From Zygnema cylindricum (lineage: Eukaryota; Streptophyta; Zygnematophyceae; Zygnematales; Zygnemataceae), in the NCBI GenBank assembly GCA_037447655.1, contig JBBHKE010000486.1, forward strand, positions 33,181-82,995: a stretch of DNA of 49,815 bases, read 5' to 3'. Under the pieces are notes generated by a model. The model was not told where the DNA came from. It saw only the letters and a list, made by a program, of their open reading frames with translations, and did not search any database. This document shows, piece by piece, positions 1 to 12,560 of this stretch; the stretch's first letter is position 1, and each line of letters starts with the position of its first letter. The translations under genes and the position numbers were made by a program.

Positions 1-19
1 TTGCCCTCTTCCTCCCCCC

Positions 20-60
<41 letters not shown>

Positions 61-84
61 TCCCTCTGTCTTTTTCCCACGCAG
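1..84 (+). other. Intron end: CT tract and acceptor
   Basis: An almost pure (CT)n/(CCCT)n tract runs into CCCACGCAG at 76-84, a good 3' splice site for the proline iminopeptidase exon that seems to start at 85. The upstream part of the intron lies outside the window. Confidence 0.5.
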
Positions 85-535
85 GCACAGATTTCATCAG
101 AAAGTCAACAAATTCAAAAAGTTGCCTCAGTTTCTTCTGCACAAAGTACACCAAATGGAAGCTCCTCTCCCTCTCCCTCTCCTTCTCCTTCTTCCTCTCT
201 CTCCTCTTCCCCTCCCATTCCCTCTTCCTCTCCCTCTCCCTCTCCCTCTTCCTCTCCCTCTTCCTCTCCCTCTCTTCCTCTCTCTCTCCCTCTTCCTCAC
301 CGATTTCAATTCCTGTTTCAGTTCCCATTTCAGAAAACTCTCTCTCTCCCTCCCCATCAAATTCTGGAGAAAAAGACAAAATAGAAGAATATAAAGAGAA
401 CGGTGGAGAAAATTTGGGTATAAATGGGGAGAAAAAAAGAATGTTGGAGGGATCGAACGAATGTCCGGATTTGTTGTCCAAGCGAGATTAGAATGTCATT
501 ATTTTGTAAGTTTTTTTTTTGTTTTTTTTCATATT

Positions 536-618
<83 letters not shown>

Positions 619-619
619 G

Positions 620-687
<68 letters not shown>

Positions 688-2944
688 TCATTTTTTTTGT
701 TCTTCCGATTTTTTCTTTTTTGGCAATCCTCCCTTTTTTTTATTGTTGTTTCGAAGTGTTCTTTTTTCTCTAGTTTTACTATTTTTTCAGCTTTGAAAGT
801 TCATAAGTTTTTTTTTTCTTCTTAGACATTTCTAGTTGCAATTTGTCTTTTGTTATTTATATTTGTTTTTATTTTGTTGAAACTACAAATATTATGCCCT
901 CTGAAATTAATCTATGCTACAATATTTTGGTTAATATTACTTTTTTAACGAAAGTGAAATATTTTCTGCTAAGGTTTCTCTCTGTCTCCCGCCCTCACTC
1001 CCCCTCCCTCCCTCACTCCCTCCCTCTCTCTCCCTCCCTCCCCTCCTCCCTCCCTCCCCCCCCCCCCCTCCCTCCCCCCCTCCCTCCCTCCCTCCCTCTC
1101 TCCCCTCCTTCCCTCCCAACCTCGCTCTCTCTCTTTTGTCCTTTTCACAGTACCACAATGGTTTTATGGAGGAAGCTCAACTGTTAAAAAATATCAATAA
1201 AATTCGTCATATTCCGGGAATTATGGTTCAAGGAAGATACGATTTTGTTTGTCCAGTTGGGGTATAATTCACATCTTTTTTTCTTTCCCTCTTCTTTTCT
1301 CTCTCTCTTCTTTTCTCTGTCCCTTCTTTTCTCTCTCACTTCTTTTCTCTCTTATTTTCTCTCTTCTTTTCTCTCTCTCTTCTTTTCTTACTCTTCTTTT
1401 TTCTCCCTCTCTTTTTTTTTCTCTCTCCCGCCCTTGTTTGCTCTTTTTTTAGTTTTTAGGATGTTTACCTTAGTTTTTCTTTTTTTATTGGCTTTCTTTG
1501 TGTTTCTTTGTTTCGTTTCTTTTTGTTTGTCTAGGTTTTCTCTCTCTCACTTTTTCTGTCAATACTCTCCTCTCTCTCCCCTTCTCCCTCTCTTCCTCTC
1601 TTTTACCCCCTTCCCCCCAGCCCTATTTTTTTATTTGTTTGTTTATTTGTTTTTTTTTAAGTCTTTTGAAGGATATTTAGCTTGGTTTTTTTCTATTTTT
1701 TTTTCCTGTGACTTCATTCTGCTTTTTGGACAGAACGCTTTTGACCTCCATCGAGCGTGGCCGGAAGCCGAGATGAAAATTGGTGAGTACAGATTTCGAT
1801 TTCATTTCTGTTTCGATTTTTTTGATTTCGACTTCTATTTTGATTTCGATATCGATTTCAATTTCAATTTCAATGTCGATTTTGATTTTGATTTCGATTT
1901 TGATTTTTATTCCGATTTCGATTTTCATTTTCATTTTGATTTTGATTTCAGTTCTGATTTGGAACACGATTTGTATTTCGATTTAAGGGATTTTTCTAGG
2001 ATTGATGTCATCCTTCTAAAACCCTAAAAACCCAATACAATTGGGAGATGAATGTTTTGAGGATTCTTTGGTTGGAATGTTCAGTTTGAGTTCGGTTTGG
2101 ACTTCAATTGATTTTGATTTGGTTAAAATGAATTTGATTTTGATGTCAAATTTGAATTTGAATGTTTTATTTTGCATTTTTAATGTTTATTCCGATTTTG
2201 ATTTCGACTTGGATTTGATTTTTGGATTTGAAGTGTGAATTTGGATTTCTATCTTTATTTCAGTTTGGTTTTGGTTTTACTTTGATTTCCGTCTCCATCT
2301 GTATTTCTTTCCAAGTTTTTATTTAAATTTGAATGTAATTGAAATTTGGATTGGAATTTGAATGTTAAATTCAAATGTTAATGTGAATTAAAGTTTGCAT
2401 GTTAATTTGAATTTAAATTTGCGGTCCATTTTGATGTCACCAGATTTTGATGTTGTGATTTCAATTTTTGACTTCAAATTTGATCTTCATTTGGATTCCC
2501 ATTTTGAGTTCAATTTAGGTTCCATTTCACCGTCCATCGTTATTAGAGTCAAACACTTTTCGGGCAGTCAAAGAACTCTTTCCCACCACACAGTTTTTGG
2601 ATTTTCAATCGTGACATCATCATTTGGGTTTTTAAGGGTTTTTTTACCAATACTGTCCGATTGCTTGCCTTAGGAAAAAAAGAATCCAATGGCTGATAAA
2701 AAAGTTAAACTCTTTTGACTGCCCGACAAATGTTTTAACACTAATAATGATGAACGGAGTACCTATGTGAGTCCAAATTCCAATCAACGATTGACCAACC
2801 AAGTTTTTTTTTTTTTTTATTAACCCTTTCTCTCCCTTTTTTTCCTTCCCTCTTTTAGTACCAAATGCTGGACATTCGATGTACAAAGAAGAAATTACTC
2901 ACAAGCTCGTTTCGGCTACTGATCGGTTCAAATTTTTGGATTAA
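85..2944 (+). CDS. PIP: Proline iminopeptidase, 3' exons (gene begins left of window)
   Basis: Releases N-terminal proline from peptides (prolyl aminopeptidase, alpha/beta hydrolase, MEROPS S33). Firm exons are 1151-1261, 1734-1782 and 2859-2944 with GT-AG borders and matching phases; TAA is at 2942-2944. They encode a run starting YHNGFMEEAQLL, then VQGRYD (the family's catalytic Asp), DLHRAWPEAE, then VPNAGHS (catalytic His). The nucleophile serine must lie upstream, outside the window. An earlier exon ends at 505 with ARLECHYF before GTAAGT and joins 1151 in phase. It may start at 85, after a pyrimidine tract and CAG, and would carry a Ser/Pro-rich then Glu/Lys/Asn-rich insert where other family members are short. 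That insert is open in frame 1, then frame 3, and the conserved part is in frame 2, so there is a frame problem between about 170 and 470. Identity is firm; the 5' exon structure is not. AATAAA is at 2990. Confidence 0.88.
530..690. repeat. (TA)n microsatellite
   Basis: Nearly uninterrupted TA dinucleotides, with a short GTGTGTA break near 620, inside the intron 506-1150 of the proline iminopeptidase gene. Apparent reading frames of alternating Ile-Tyr here are repeat artefacts. Confidence 0.95.
984..1132. repeat. CCCTCC/CT-rich low-complexity tract
   Basis: A CCCT/CCTC array with a long C-run near 1057-1068, directly before the acceptor at 1150. It probably serves as a very long polypyrimidine tract for the exon at 1151. 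A TTTTCTCTC-type pyrimidine array also fills 1275-1440 in the next intron. Confidence 0.9.
1793..2530. repeat. Decayed GATTTY hexamer array
   Basis: Dozens of GATTTC/GATTTT hexamers, clean at 1793-1990 and increasingly degenerate (GATTTG, AATTTG, AATTTC) to about 2530. They lie within the 1783-2858 intron of the proline iminopeptidase gene. The 6-base unit keeps a frame open as alternating Phe-Asp, giving a spurious 260-residue reading frame at 1245-2027. Confidence 0.85.
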
Positions 2945-2948
2945 TTAA

Positions 2949-2951
<3 letters not shown>

Positions 2952-2984
<33 letters not shown>
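2952..2984. repeat. A33 homopolymer after the stop codon
   Basis: Thirty-three consecutive A begin seven bases after the TAA of the proline iminopeptidase gene, followed by AATAAA at 2990. An untemplated tail would not precede the signal, so this is a genomic homopolymer in the 3' UTR. Confidence 0.8.
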
Positions 2985-2985
<1 letters not shown>

Positions 2986-2995
2986 AGAAAATAAA

Positions 2996-4287
2996 ACTTG
3001 AAATTAAAGGACTATACAATTGAGAAAGATAATAGGCTACGAAAAAAACATTATTTTCCTTTCGATTTGTTGGAGAACAGTTAGTTTTCATATGTGGTTT
3101 GGGTATATTGTTTAGAAAATTGATTATTGTTTTTGAATTTTAAATGGTGGGTAATATTAATTTCGTTTGTTCCTTTTATTTTATTTTCAGTCTTGGGAAA
3201 ACAATTGTGATAATGATAATTATGACGACATTTATTTATTATTTTACAAAAAAATACTTTTTGATTTAAATTTAAAGGACAAATGGATTGTGAAATTGCG
3301 AATGGAAAATTGTCATTATAGAATATGACAAAAAATAGGAAAAGAAAAAGTATTCGATGGCTTGTGTGGTTTTCTTAGAGTAAAAAAACACATTTGTCAA
3401 AAGTTAACAAAAAAAATAAAATTATAAAATAAAAGAATTAAAATAAAATAAATATTACGTGTTATTTCTCTGATCTTAACATTCGTTGGATAAACATTTT
3501 GATATGTCCTTTACAGTAAAGCAACAAAAACTCTAAAAAGCCCTAATATTTCAAATAAAAAGGTGAACATAAATCTTAAATCAAAACAAAGAATAAATGG
3601 TTAAATTTAAATGATGTTGACCATTTATGTTGTGATTTCAACTTTTTATTTTTAGATATATAAGTCGACGAGGAATTGTATGCCTTAAAAGCTTGAAAGA
3701 GTCAATTTAGTAATGTCGAAAACAAATACAACAACTACCCACGCTATAATATGTAAAGGATTTCAGTTAAAACCAGTGTTCAATTTATTTTATTCCAAAG
3801 AACGGAAAAAATCTGAATAATTTTTGCCACAAATTACAAGAATCTGAACATTGTACAGAAGAATTTTTCTTACATTTTTTTTGGATTGGCTTGATTTCGA
3901 GGGATACGAACATTGGAAAAAAAATTGCAATTGTTCCATAGAGAAATTGCAATTTTTCAATTTCTTTTTAAATTACAGACCAGCCTCAATTCTCTCGAAT
4001 ACTAAAATCTCATTTCACTTAAATTGCGTTATCCCTAAATTCAAATTTTTACTTATCATTCCTCAGTTTCAAATTTAAATACTGTCTTCCCTCTTCTATT
4101 TTTTGATTCCCGCCTGATTTATCACAATTCACTGGAGACATTAGATCGTCAAATTTTAACATATAAAAAACTATCGCATAAGCAGGCAGACCGCAAAATT
4201 CACGGAACGCTCATAGCATAGAATATGGAATAAAACAAAATTCTTTGAATAATCCAAAGTCCCGAGCCTAAACATTTGAATTTGAAG
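2996..4287. other. Intergenic, AT-rich, no gene seen
   Basis: No coding pattern, splice-consistent exon chain or clear repeat was found. It separates the iminopeptidase 3' end from the GH16 repeat cluster. Confidence 0.5.
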
Positions 4288-5600
4288 TCCGGACTACCGT
4301 ACGGCCTACCGTACATGCGTGCAGGTTGAACTTTGTAAGGGTGCGTCTCTATGTGCTTAAGTAAGGGTTTTTTTCTGTCGTTTTCCTGTAAAACTTAGAG
4401 CCGTACCGCGTAAGTTTCAACCGTACAATAAAATAGAAAAAAAGAGAAGTACATTTTGCGTCATCATTGAATTTAAAATGTACTACATGTTGTCGTCTTG
4501 TGTTTTTCGACCCACTTCGACGACAAAAAACGTCATCTTCAACCTTATCTTTAAAATACAGGGCCGATGTGTTTTAAAATTAGGGATTTTCTATAAACAA
4601 ATAGGAACACGTATTTGCACGTGTATTGTTTTGTTCAAAAACTTCAAACGAATTCAAGCGACGTGGAAGTGTACACGATTCGCTATGTTTTGTCCGTTTT
4701 TGTCTAATACGACAAAGAGAAGTACACAGTTTGTTTTGTTTTGTCCGTTTCCATCCGGTATGGATTTTTTTTTTGCAGGGGTCTCAAGGTTCTGATGCCA
4801 TTTCACGTCGAGGCGACAATAGACGCAAAGTCAAAACGCATCTTCTTCAACCGTGAAACGGCACAGGCTGGAGGGCGGTAGGTCTACAATGTCACGAAAA
4901 ATCACGTGAAGTCACAAGCAGTGACGAAAAATGACGTGGGTCATCACAGATTGTAGACGTTGACAGCCGTCACGGGCATTGTCGACGTATACAATCGTCA
5001 CGCCCTAAGTGACAATTTCGTTTGGTACACATAGGGACACCCGAAATCCGGGTCCGCCGGATCTGCGCTAAAAAACAAAAAAAAATCTCTAAGTTTGAAG
5101 TACATAGAGACGCACCCTAAGTCCCCGGTTGGTTCGCTGAAACTACCCGTGACGTGACACACGTGGCGAGTGCAAAAGTGTTATGTAGTTTTTTTCGTCC
5201 ACAAATAGAAAACGATTATTCTTGGAGCTGATATGGGCGGTGGCGCAGATTTTGGCGCCAACGCTGACGTGGAAGGCGCGCTCTGAATGGCGGCGGTGCG
5301 AGCCAAATAGCAGCCTACATGCTGACGTGTGTCATGTCATGTCTTTGTGACATTCAGTGGCGCAATGGAGCTGCAGAGTGAAAGATGAACCTGTCTTGTT
5401 GTTTCTTTTCCTGTCCGCTCTCTCGAAATTTAAACGCTTCTACACTTTGATACCAGAATACTTCTTTATGTGACGCCTCTCCTTTTCTAGCGACAGTAAG
5501 GTTACATGTGCCTTTAACTTTCAAAGTCTTGTTAATATCTAAACAGTGCCATGATATCCCTTCAATTTTGCGAAATTTTGTTAGTTTTGCATTGACCATT
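4288..5600 (-). repeat. Truncated GH16 repeat unit (promoter-side fragment)
   Basis: 4288-4338 plus 5118-5600 matches the promoter-side sequence of unit A (about 9030-9580), in the same order and orientation, at clearly lower identity than A has to C. Examples are the shared CCGTACGGCCTACCGTACAT and TCCCCGGTTGGTTCGCTGAA. The gene part is missing on the left. The fragment stops at about 5600, exactly where the 3' flank of unit A begins, and is interrupted by the element at 4339-5117. Confidence 0.8.
4339..5117. mobile_element. PIF/Harbinger-like MITE, 779 bp, TAA TSD
   Basis: The ends are GGGTGCGTCTCTATGTGCTT and a matching inverted ...GTACATAGAGACGCACCC, flanked by TAA at 4336-4338 and 5118-5120. 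A GG-initial terminal repeat with a 3-bp TAA duplication is the PIF/Harbinger (Tourist) signature. The empty site exists in this same window: unit A reads TTTGTAAGTCCCCGG without interruption near 9076-9090, and B and C agree. No transposase frame is present. Close relatives lie at 34089-34869 and 28834-33820. Confidence 0.9.
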
Positions 5601-7160
5601 AGGACTACCTAATGTCGCAGGAGTGGGGTAACTAGTGTGGGCCACGCTATATAATGTCAAAAGGTCAACTTTTCAATCAACCGAGAATAGTTATCCGATA
5701 CCAAATGATAAGATCGATAATACACTCAATGTTCACCAAAGAAGGAGCATGAAGGTGGAAGCAATGGCATTGAACAACATTGCATCACATTGATTTGACA
5801 TTGAGAAACATTTCGGAAAAATAAACTCACATTAATAAAAAACCGAAATTACAATGTCTCTTCTTCACTCTTCCTTCCTCTTCTATTTCCTCCACATTTA
5901 ACTTCAATAATTGGCTACACAGACATGTCCTCTTTAAATGAAACAACCAAAGAGGGCAAATTGTTGCAGTCGGACATGAGTAAGAGAAGTCATTCTTTTG
6001 GTAGAAAGACAATCCACGGCTGTCAAGAGTTATTTTAGGCCACACATTGTGTCTGATTATTGTAATTTTGCACCATTTTTAGCATGGTCCGTATGGAGTT
6101 GCCCAACTACAAACTAGTGTGGCCGATTTGGGTAAGAGATTCCGCGACAACGCAAACAACAGAAGCTTCCACACCATAGTCTGGGCAATGTATGTTAAAA
6201 CACACTATTTAAAAAACATAATCCTTGCTTATTATGCTTGAATGAACTTTCCTGAAACATTATTATAATTGCTTTATGACTGACCCCAAAGAGAGCTTCG
6301 TTTCTTGCTACAATTAATGTAAGACAGAAGAAAAAGACACGCCTATTTATCTTTCACCTCTAACGACTAAGACTCGGCTTCCGCTTTTTTCCAAAGGTGA
6401 ATGGATAATTGATCATTGGCTCGGTAAAAGAAACAGCTCATAAAACTGTAATAACGAAATATGATAGGAAATAGAATACAAACCCCTCGGAAGAATAACT
6501 TACGAAAGAAAAAGAAAAAAATGGAGTGGTCCGTGAGGCATCAGCGATCCATATCCGAAAATAAATAAAAAAAACAAGTTTGGAAGATCTACTATTTTTC
6601 CAGTAAGCAAACGTGCCTGAGCAAAACAATAAAAGTACAGAAACCAAGAATTTTACTGCAAAAATGGACATAATACCGACAGTCTGTGTTGGTTAACTGA
6701 AGCTCAAGGACTACATATAAAACACTTGAGCAGTATGATATACAATATAAATAAAAACACTAAGATGCTATAACTGAGTACAACTAGAACTGGAGCTCGT
6801 TTGTCTTTTCGCACCTCTGTTTGTAAGTGTTTCCTCAAGACTCTTTTCACAAGATTTTGGCAAAAAGAGTGCAATCAAAGTCAGAGGGTTGTACTTGTGA
6901 GCGCAAGGCATTTAAAACTGCTGGTCACATCATAAACCATAGTTTCAATTATAGGGCTACATCACTTAAAATATAATGCCATCTCAGAATGGAGACAGAA
7001 AAGAAAAAAGAGTGTGGTTATATATGCACGAAAAATCGATCAGAAAACCTCAGTTAATGAAAATTAGAATTAAATAAACTGCAGACATGCTGCAACTCCA
7101 CATTTCCGGAACATAAATAGGGCTGCATCCGCCTCTGAGCATGCCTCCTATGCTTATTTG

Positions 7161-7199
7161 CAACTATTCTTCCGCCACATTACGGAAGAAGAATAGTTG
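7161..7199 (-). other. Conserved hairpin 3' of GH16 copy A
   Basis: Inverted repeat CAACTATTCTTC(TTC)CG / CGGAAGAATAGTTG with an 8-base loop, about 180 bases beyond the stop codon and past two AATAAA motifs on the minus strand. It also occurs at 16348-16386 and 22610-22648. Confidence 0.7.
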
Positions 7200-7380
7200 A
7201 AATAACTACGCTAGTGAAATCTACGGCTGCAAGGGCATACCTTATTCCACAAAACTTTATTTCATCTAAACCGTTTATTCTGCAACCTACAGAAACTGTC
7301 TGAAAGAGTCTCTGAACGACCACATTTCGCACTTTTCCACGTTTACAACTTCAATTTTTAGCGGCTTCTGCCCCTCCCCC

Positions 7381-8569
7381 CTACTGCTGCACGGTGAAGT
7401 CCAGGTACTGGACGGTGTAGGAGGGCTCTGTCCACTTGGCAGTGCCCGCCCACGTCCCGCCGTTGATGGCGGAGGCGTCCCAAACGCTCTGGTAGAAGTA
7501 CACCGGCTGCGCCGGGAAGGGTTGCCCGGCAGCTGCCGCCACCTGGTGCACCTGCACCCCGTCGATCCACCAGCTGCCAGGGGCCAGACAGCGCCCCAGA
7601 GGGACCCGGGGACAGAGAGACACGCCACGTCAGCACACACGGGGAGCAGGGGACACGGGCTCTGTGGCAGATTGGACAACAGGAGCAGCAAGGAAGAGAA
7701 GGGCAGAGGGGAAAAGCGATCCTTACATGATTTTATCGGCGCCGTAATAGACAGTGTATGTGTGGAAATCGGCCGAGCAGTCGAATCCGAGCGCCACAAT
7801 TTTCTCATGTCCTCCCACTCTGCAGCCAGCAACGAATCCGCGGATCAGATATTGAACAGAAAACGGCTGCGACAAAAAAATAATCACGACACCGTAGCTG
7901 CGTGGGTATCTATGGCCTCTTAGAGTGCATTTCCACGGGCGGGGGCGCACCCGTTGACATAGTAGTTGAGTTGCACGGAGGTCTTGCTGTTCCCCAGCCA
8001 TTCGAAGTCGATCTCGTCCTGCGTCTTGCTGCCCTCCAGCGAGGACAGGTAGAGCGAGGAGACGAGGCCGCTGGTGTCCCCGGCAGGACACTTGGCCCGC
8101 GCAGAGAAGGTCGTGCCAGCTGGATACCGCAGCCTGGTGCGCGTCCTCGCAGCTGGACCGACATAGACAGCCACGTCAGAAAACCCAAGTGACACGTACG
8201 AACAAAAAAGTAACGACCAGTTCCCCGTCAAAAAAATCAAAAACAAGAAAAAGGAAAATATTTCCCCGTAACAATCGGCGTCACCAACACGTTCCTTTTC
8301 CCACGTCTACTTCAGAAATAAAAATTAAGCCTTGTGATGCCAGGTGGCGGGCACTCACTGGCCGTGCGTGTGAGGGCGATCGCGAGGCCGGAGCCCGCTA
8401 TGCTGACGCTGGCGGGATTTCCGGCATCGAAGACCATGGCGGGGACGGTGGTGCCCACGAGCGCATTACTGCTGCTGAGGCGGGAGGCGGCCGGGAGGCC
8501 GCGCCCGTGGCAGCCATGGGGAGCCGCGAGGACCGCCAAGGCCACCGCCAGAGCCACTGCTAGAGCCAT
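7381..8569 (-). CDS. GH16 xyloglucanase/XTH-like glycoside hydrolase, copy A
   Basis: Exons on the minus strand are 8359-8569, 7951-8152, 7727-7819 and 7381-7573, all GT-AG with phases 1, 2, 2, encoding 232 residues. An Ala/Leu-rich signal peptide (about 1-22) predicts secretion. DEIDFEWLGN at 116-125 is the GH16 clan-B active site: E117 nucleophile, D119, E121 acid/base. SARAKCPAGDTSGLVSSLYL before it and FHTYTV and WWIDGV after it are typical GH16 strands. The probable substrate is a cell-wall beta-glucan or xyloglucan. The C-terminal XET extension of classical XTHs is absent, as is their length of about 270-300 residues, so transglycosylase activity is uncertain. Copy-specific residues: T40 and R77. 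The start is the first ATG, directly before the signal peptide. Coding sequence is GC-rich in an AT-rich setting. Transcribed divergently from copy B. Confidence 0.9.
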
Positions 8570-10984
8570 TCGAGAAAGGAAGCGGAGGGCGACGGAGAGA
8601 GCGGAGGGGAAGAGACAGCAGGAGAGAGAGGGGAATGGGCAGAGAAGGCGAAGGAAAGAGGAGGAAATGCTTCAGCTGGGAGAAGCAGGTGAGCAGGAAT
8701 TCAGAAAATAAGTTGGTGGAAGAAGGCGGCAAAGACGAGGGAGAGAGGAGTCCGAGCGGAGAGGAAAGCGGGAGGTGGTGCTGTGCAGAGCGCAAGGTTT
8801 TCCTTTTGTACCCTGCTTCCCCAGGCGTGACGTACGTCACACTTTTTTCGGCGCGCTTATGATCTTGTTAGTCCGCGCTACACGACAAAGCGTGGAGCCG
8901 GTGTTCCGCGCGGATGGCGAGGTGGCGCTGGCGGCTGTTTGCGCGCCGAAAAATGGGTTGTACGGATAGGCCTGCCTTGTCGGCCGCAGCCGGTAGTTTG
9001 TCGGCTGCCTGATGTAGCGGACGGCGCGAAGAGCGGACTGCCGTACGGCCTACCGTACATGCGTGCAGTTTGAACTTTGTAAGTCCCCGGTTGGTTCGCT
9101 GAAACTACCCGTGACGTGACACATGGCGAGTGCAAATAGAATTGATGTTTTGACGAATAGAAATTGAGGCGTTCTATCCTTGAGCTGATATGTCGGCGGC
9201 GTACATTTTGGCGCCGACGGTGACATGAACGGCGCGCTCTAACTGCCGGGCAGTGCGAGCCAGATAACAGCTCACATGCTCACACGTGTCATGTCATGTC
9301 TTTATGACCTTTGGTGGCACAATGGAGCTGCAAAGTGAAAGAGGAACCTGTCTTGTTGTTTCTTATCCTGTTCGCTCTCTCTAAATTCAACGCTTCTACA
9401 CTTTTAGTGCCGGGATACCGCTTTATGTGACGCCTTTCCTTTCTTGGCGACAACATGTGGAATTAACTTGCAAAGTCGTGTTAAAATTTCAAAAGTAGGG
9501 CGACGTTCCTTCGATTTCACGATTTTTTTTTAGTTTGCATCGAACTCCTATTTCACGAAATTTTATTAGTTTGCATCGAGCATTTCCCCCCTCTGAGAAA
9601 TTTCAAGCTATTCAAGTCTATTTTGTAACTTGTTAGCAAATCATCGTTTTTGATGGCCAAAATTGTAAGCCCATGCTATATGCATTCCATACGGTTGATT
9701 TTACAACATGCACAAAACCCATGCAGTATAGGCTGTAAATTAGGATAAATCATAGGATTCAGTTGCATATCTAGAGAAAGGGATGCGAATGGGTGTCAAA
9801 ATTGGTCGATTGATGACGTCTTTGTACGTGAACTACGAAGAGCGCACGGTGTACCAACACACAACACGCATGTTGCATATCCACTTTTGTATCATGTTTT
9901 GCTTACACAACACACCCATATTGTAAACACACCACTTTTAAATTATGGAGGACATCATGTACACCCTATTGTTTAAAGCATTACGACTAACCCTGATTAG
10001 CAGGTCACTATTCTAGAAAGTAACAGCAAAGGCTATTGATCTATCACCTTGTTGCTATCAATTTCTCTAATTTCATTGACGTCATTAACTCAAATCGCCA
10101 ACAATATACAATTCGCAACTTTGGATAACATTTTTCCGAACATGTGGCTCAAAAGGACTGGATTGGCTCATTTGTATTTCAAATTTTTAAATTTTCAAAC
10201 AATGTGCAATATAGATGTCCATAGGACTAATTCGCCGATAACCATGGGGTCGTTAAATAGTTAGTAACTCCCCGTATTCGATTTATATTTCTCGACTTCC
10301 AAATAGTATCATAGGCTTAATCGTTGTGAAGCACTTGGATATTTATACCTATTTATATTAGACGCAATTTTCAATTAACTGTGGATAAATTACACTATGG
10401 CTAGTCGAATTAATCGTCAAACAACATATCTCCATAACTCACATAACGTACTTCACCTGTTTGATTGAATATAGTGTGAAAATGAAATTGTTATCCGTGG
10501 ACATGATAAACTCAATCAGAATTGTCGTGAAGTAACGACGTTTTTATAAATTGTCGCTATTATCAATCATATTTTAAAACATATTTGAATGGTCACAACG
10601 TTATAAATATACGCTAAGCTTACGATGCTTTTATGTTATAAAACCGGAGAAATCAAAACTAGTGGGGTTCACATGCCTACATGTACACATAAACATATCC
10701 AAATTCAAATTTGTGTTTTACGCACTTACGACCTTGAGTATTAAGAGTAATTACCAACATTGGTGCCAATTCAGGTTTTGGTAGGCTTTTGAAAGGAAAT
10801 CATAACCGCACTCGACTATGAGGTAGGATCATAATACAAATGGTAGCCTCGGGTGTTTCATGGCAAATGTTAAGCTGTGTTTACGTGTGAATTTAGGCCA
10901 CACGTTTTGATGGAAAACAAACTTAAACTAGTTCAAAACCGACTTCTATACCATGCCACCTAACACGCCGTCCACAAACATGCT

Positions 10985-12560
10985 TTTGTGAAGCCTCTCA
11001 TTTTTCGGCGACGATAAGATTACGTGAGCCTAACTTTCGAAGTCTTATTCCGGATTAAAATGTACGGTGACATCTTTAGTGAGTTTAAAGAAAGTTTATT
11101 AGTTTGTATGGAACATTTTCCCCGTCTGGAAAAACTCAAAATCTTCAAGTCTCTTTTCTAACTTGCAAGGTCAATCCGGACTAGTAGGATTATGTTATAT
11201 GCATACTAAATGATTTTTTTACAATAAGCTCAAAACCTATATAGTATGGACTTTCGGAATAGTTGGGTTAAAACATAGGATTTAGCTCATCAATTGGTAA
11301 GGATGTGATTGAGTGTCAAAATTGGTCTACATACAAATATTGAGGCAATGGATGAGGTCTTTGTAGGAAAATTATGAGGAGCACTGTTTAAGCACAAACT
11401 ATCTGCATATTGTATGCCCACTTTTGTATTTTGTTTTGTTCATGCAAAACACCCATATCGTAAACACACAACTTTCGAATTATTGAAAACATTATAAAAC
11501 CCTATTAATTGAAGCGTAGGGTTAACCTTAAAGCTTTGTCCATGAATTGATGCGTCACTTCTCTAGAATGAAAAGGTAATGGCTATTGATGTAGCACCTT
11601 TTTCTATCAATTTCTTTTAATTCCAATGAATTCATTAACTCAAATTGTGGAGATTATAAAATTTACGTCGTTGGAATACATTTTTGCCAACAAGTGGATT
11701 TACAATACCAAGCTTAGCTCGTTTGTATTGCAAGAGTTAATGCTTTCAAACTATGTGTTTCGAAGTTGTTTATAGAGGTTACTTTAACGGCAACCGTGAT
11801 GTCGATAAATAGTCATTAAATGGTCGTATTTGATTTTAATTTTTTAATTTGTAATCGTCGTGAAACACTTGGATATTAGTGCTAATTTTTTTTTGACACA
11901 ATTTTAAATTCGCTATGGATAATTTACGCTATCACTTGTCAAATCCTCAAGTAGCGCATTTTCATTACTCACAAAACCGCATGATAGCGTACTTCACCTG
12001 TGTGATTAAATATAGTGAGTAAATCAAATTGTTGTTCGTGGAAATGATCAACTCACTTTGGATTGTCATAAAATAACGACGGTTTTATATTGCTAATTTC
12101 AACCATTTTGTAAAACCTATTTGAATGGTCCCAAGGTTGCGTATATACACCAAAGCTAGAAGAGTTCGATGTGAACATGGCTCAAACCAGCGATGCTTTT
12201 ATATTCTAAAACTTGAGAAATCAAAATTAGTGGGGTTCACATGTAAGAATGTACGCATAAACACAGTGCAGTTCAGTTTGTTTTTCACACTCTCACAACC
12301 TTGAGTATTAAGACCATTGGTGCCAATTCAAGTTTTTGTTGGTTAATCAACAAAAACCATAACCACACTAAACTATGATGTAGGACCATAATGTGGATAG
12401 TAACCCCGATGGTTTCATGACAAATGTTAAGGTGCGTTTGCATGGGAACGTAGACAACAGTATCTCATGTAAAATGAACCTTAAACAAGTTCAACGACGT
12501 ATTTTCCACCATGGCACATTACTTGTCCTTCACAAGTGTGCTTCTACAGTGGCACATTGT
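10985..12560 (-). repeat. Diverged second copy of the unit-A upstream segment
   Basis: This stretch repeats about 9420-10930 in the same order with many substitutions and indels. Examples are GAAGCCTCTCATTTTTCGGCG against GACGCCTTTCCTTTCTTGGCG, TCACTTCTCTAGAATG against TCACTATTCTAGAAAG, and AGTGGGGTTCACATG in both. It shows an old tandem duplication of non-genic flank within unit A. No gene is seen. Confidence 0.75.

Noticed and set aside
1245-2027. A 260-residue Phe/Asp-rich protein
   Set aside because: It overlaps two validated exons of the iminopeptidase only partly in frame and comes from pyrimidine and GATTTY repeats.
2952-2984. Retroposed cDNA tail
   Set aside because: The gene has introns and AATAAA lies after the A-run, so this is a genomic homopolymer, not a retrocopy tail.
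8878-9135. An 85-codon frame conserved upstream of all three GH16 genes (also 14414-14671 and 20667-20924)
   Set aside because: The copies are almost identical at the DNA level, so an open frame is expected without selection. The composition is Arg/Pro-rich from GC-rich promoter DNA, it points the same way as a promoter shadow, and no domain is recognisable.
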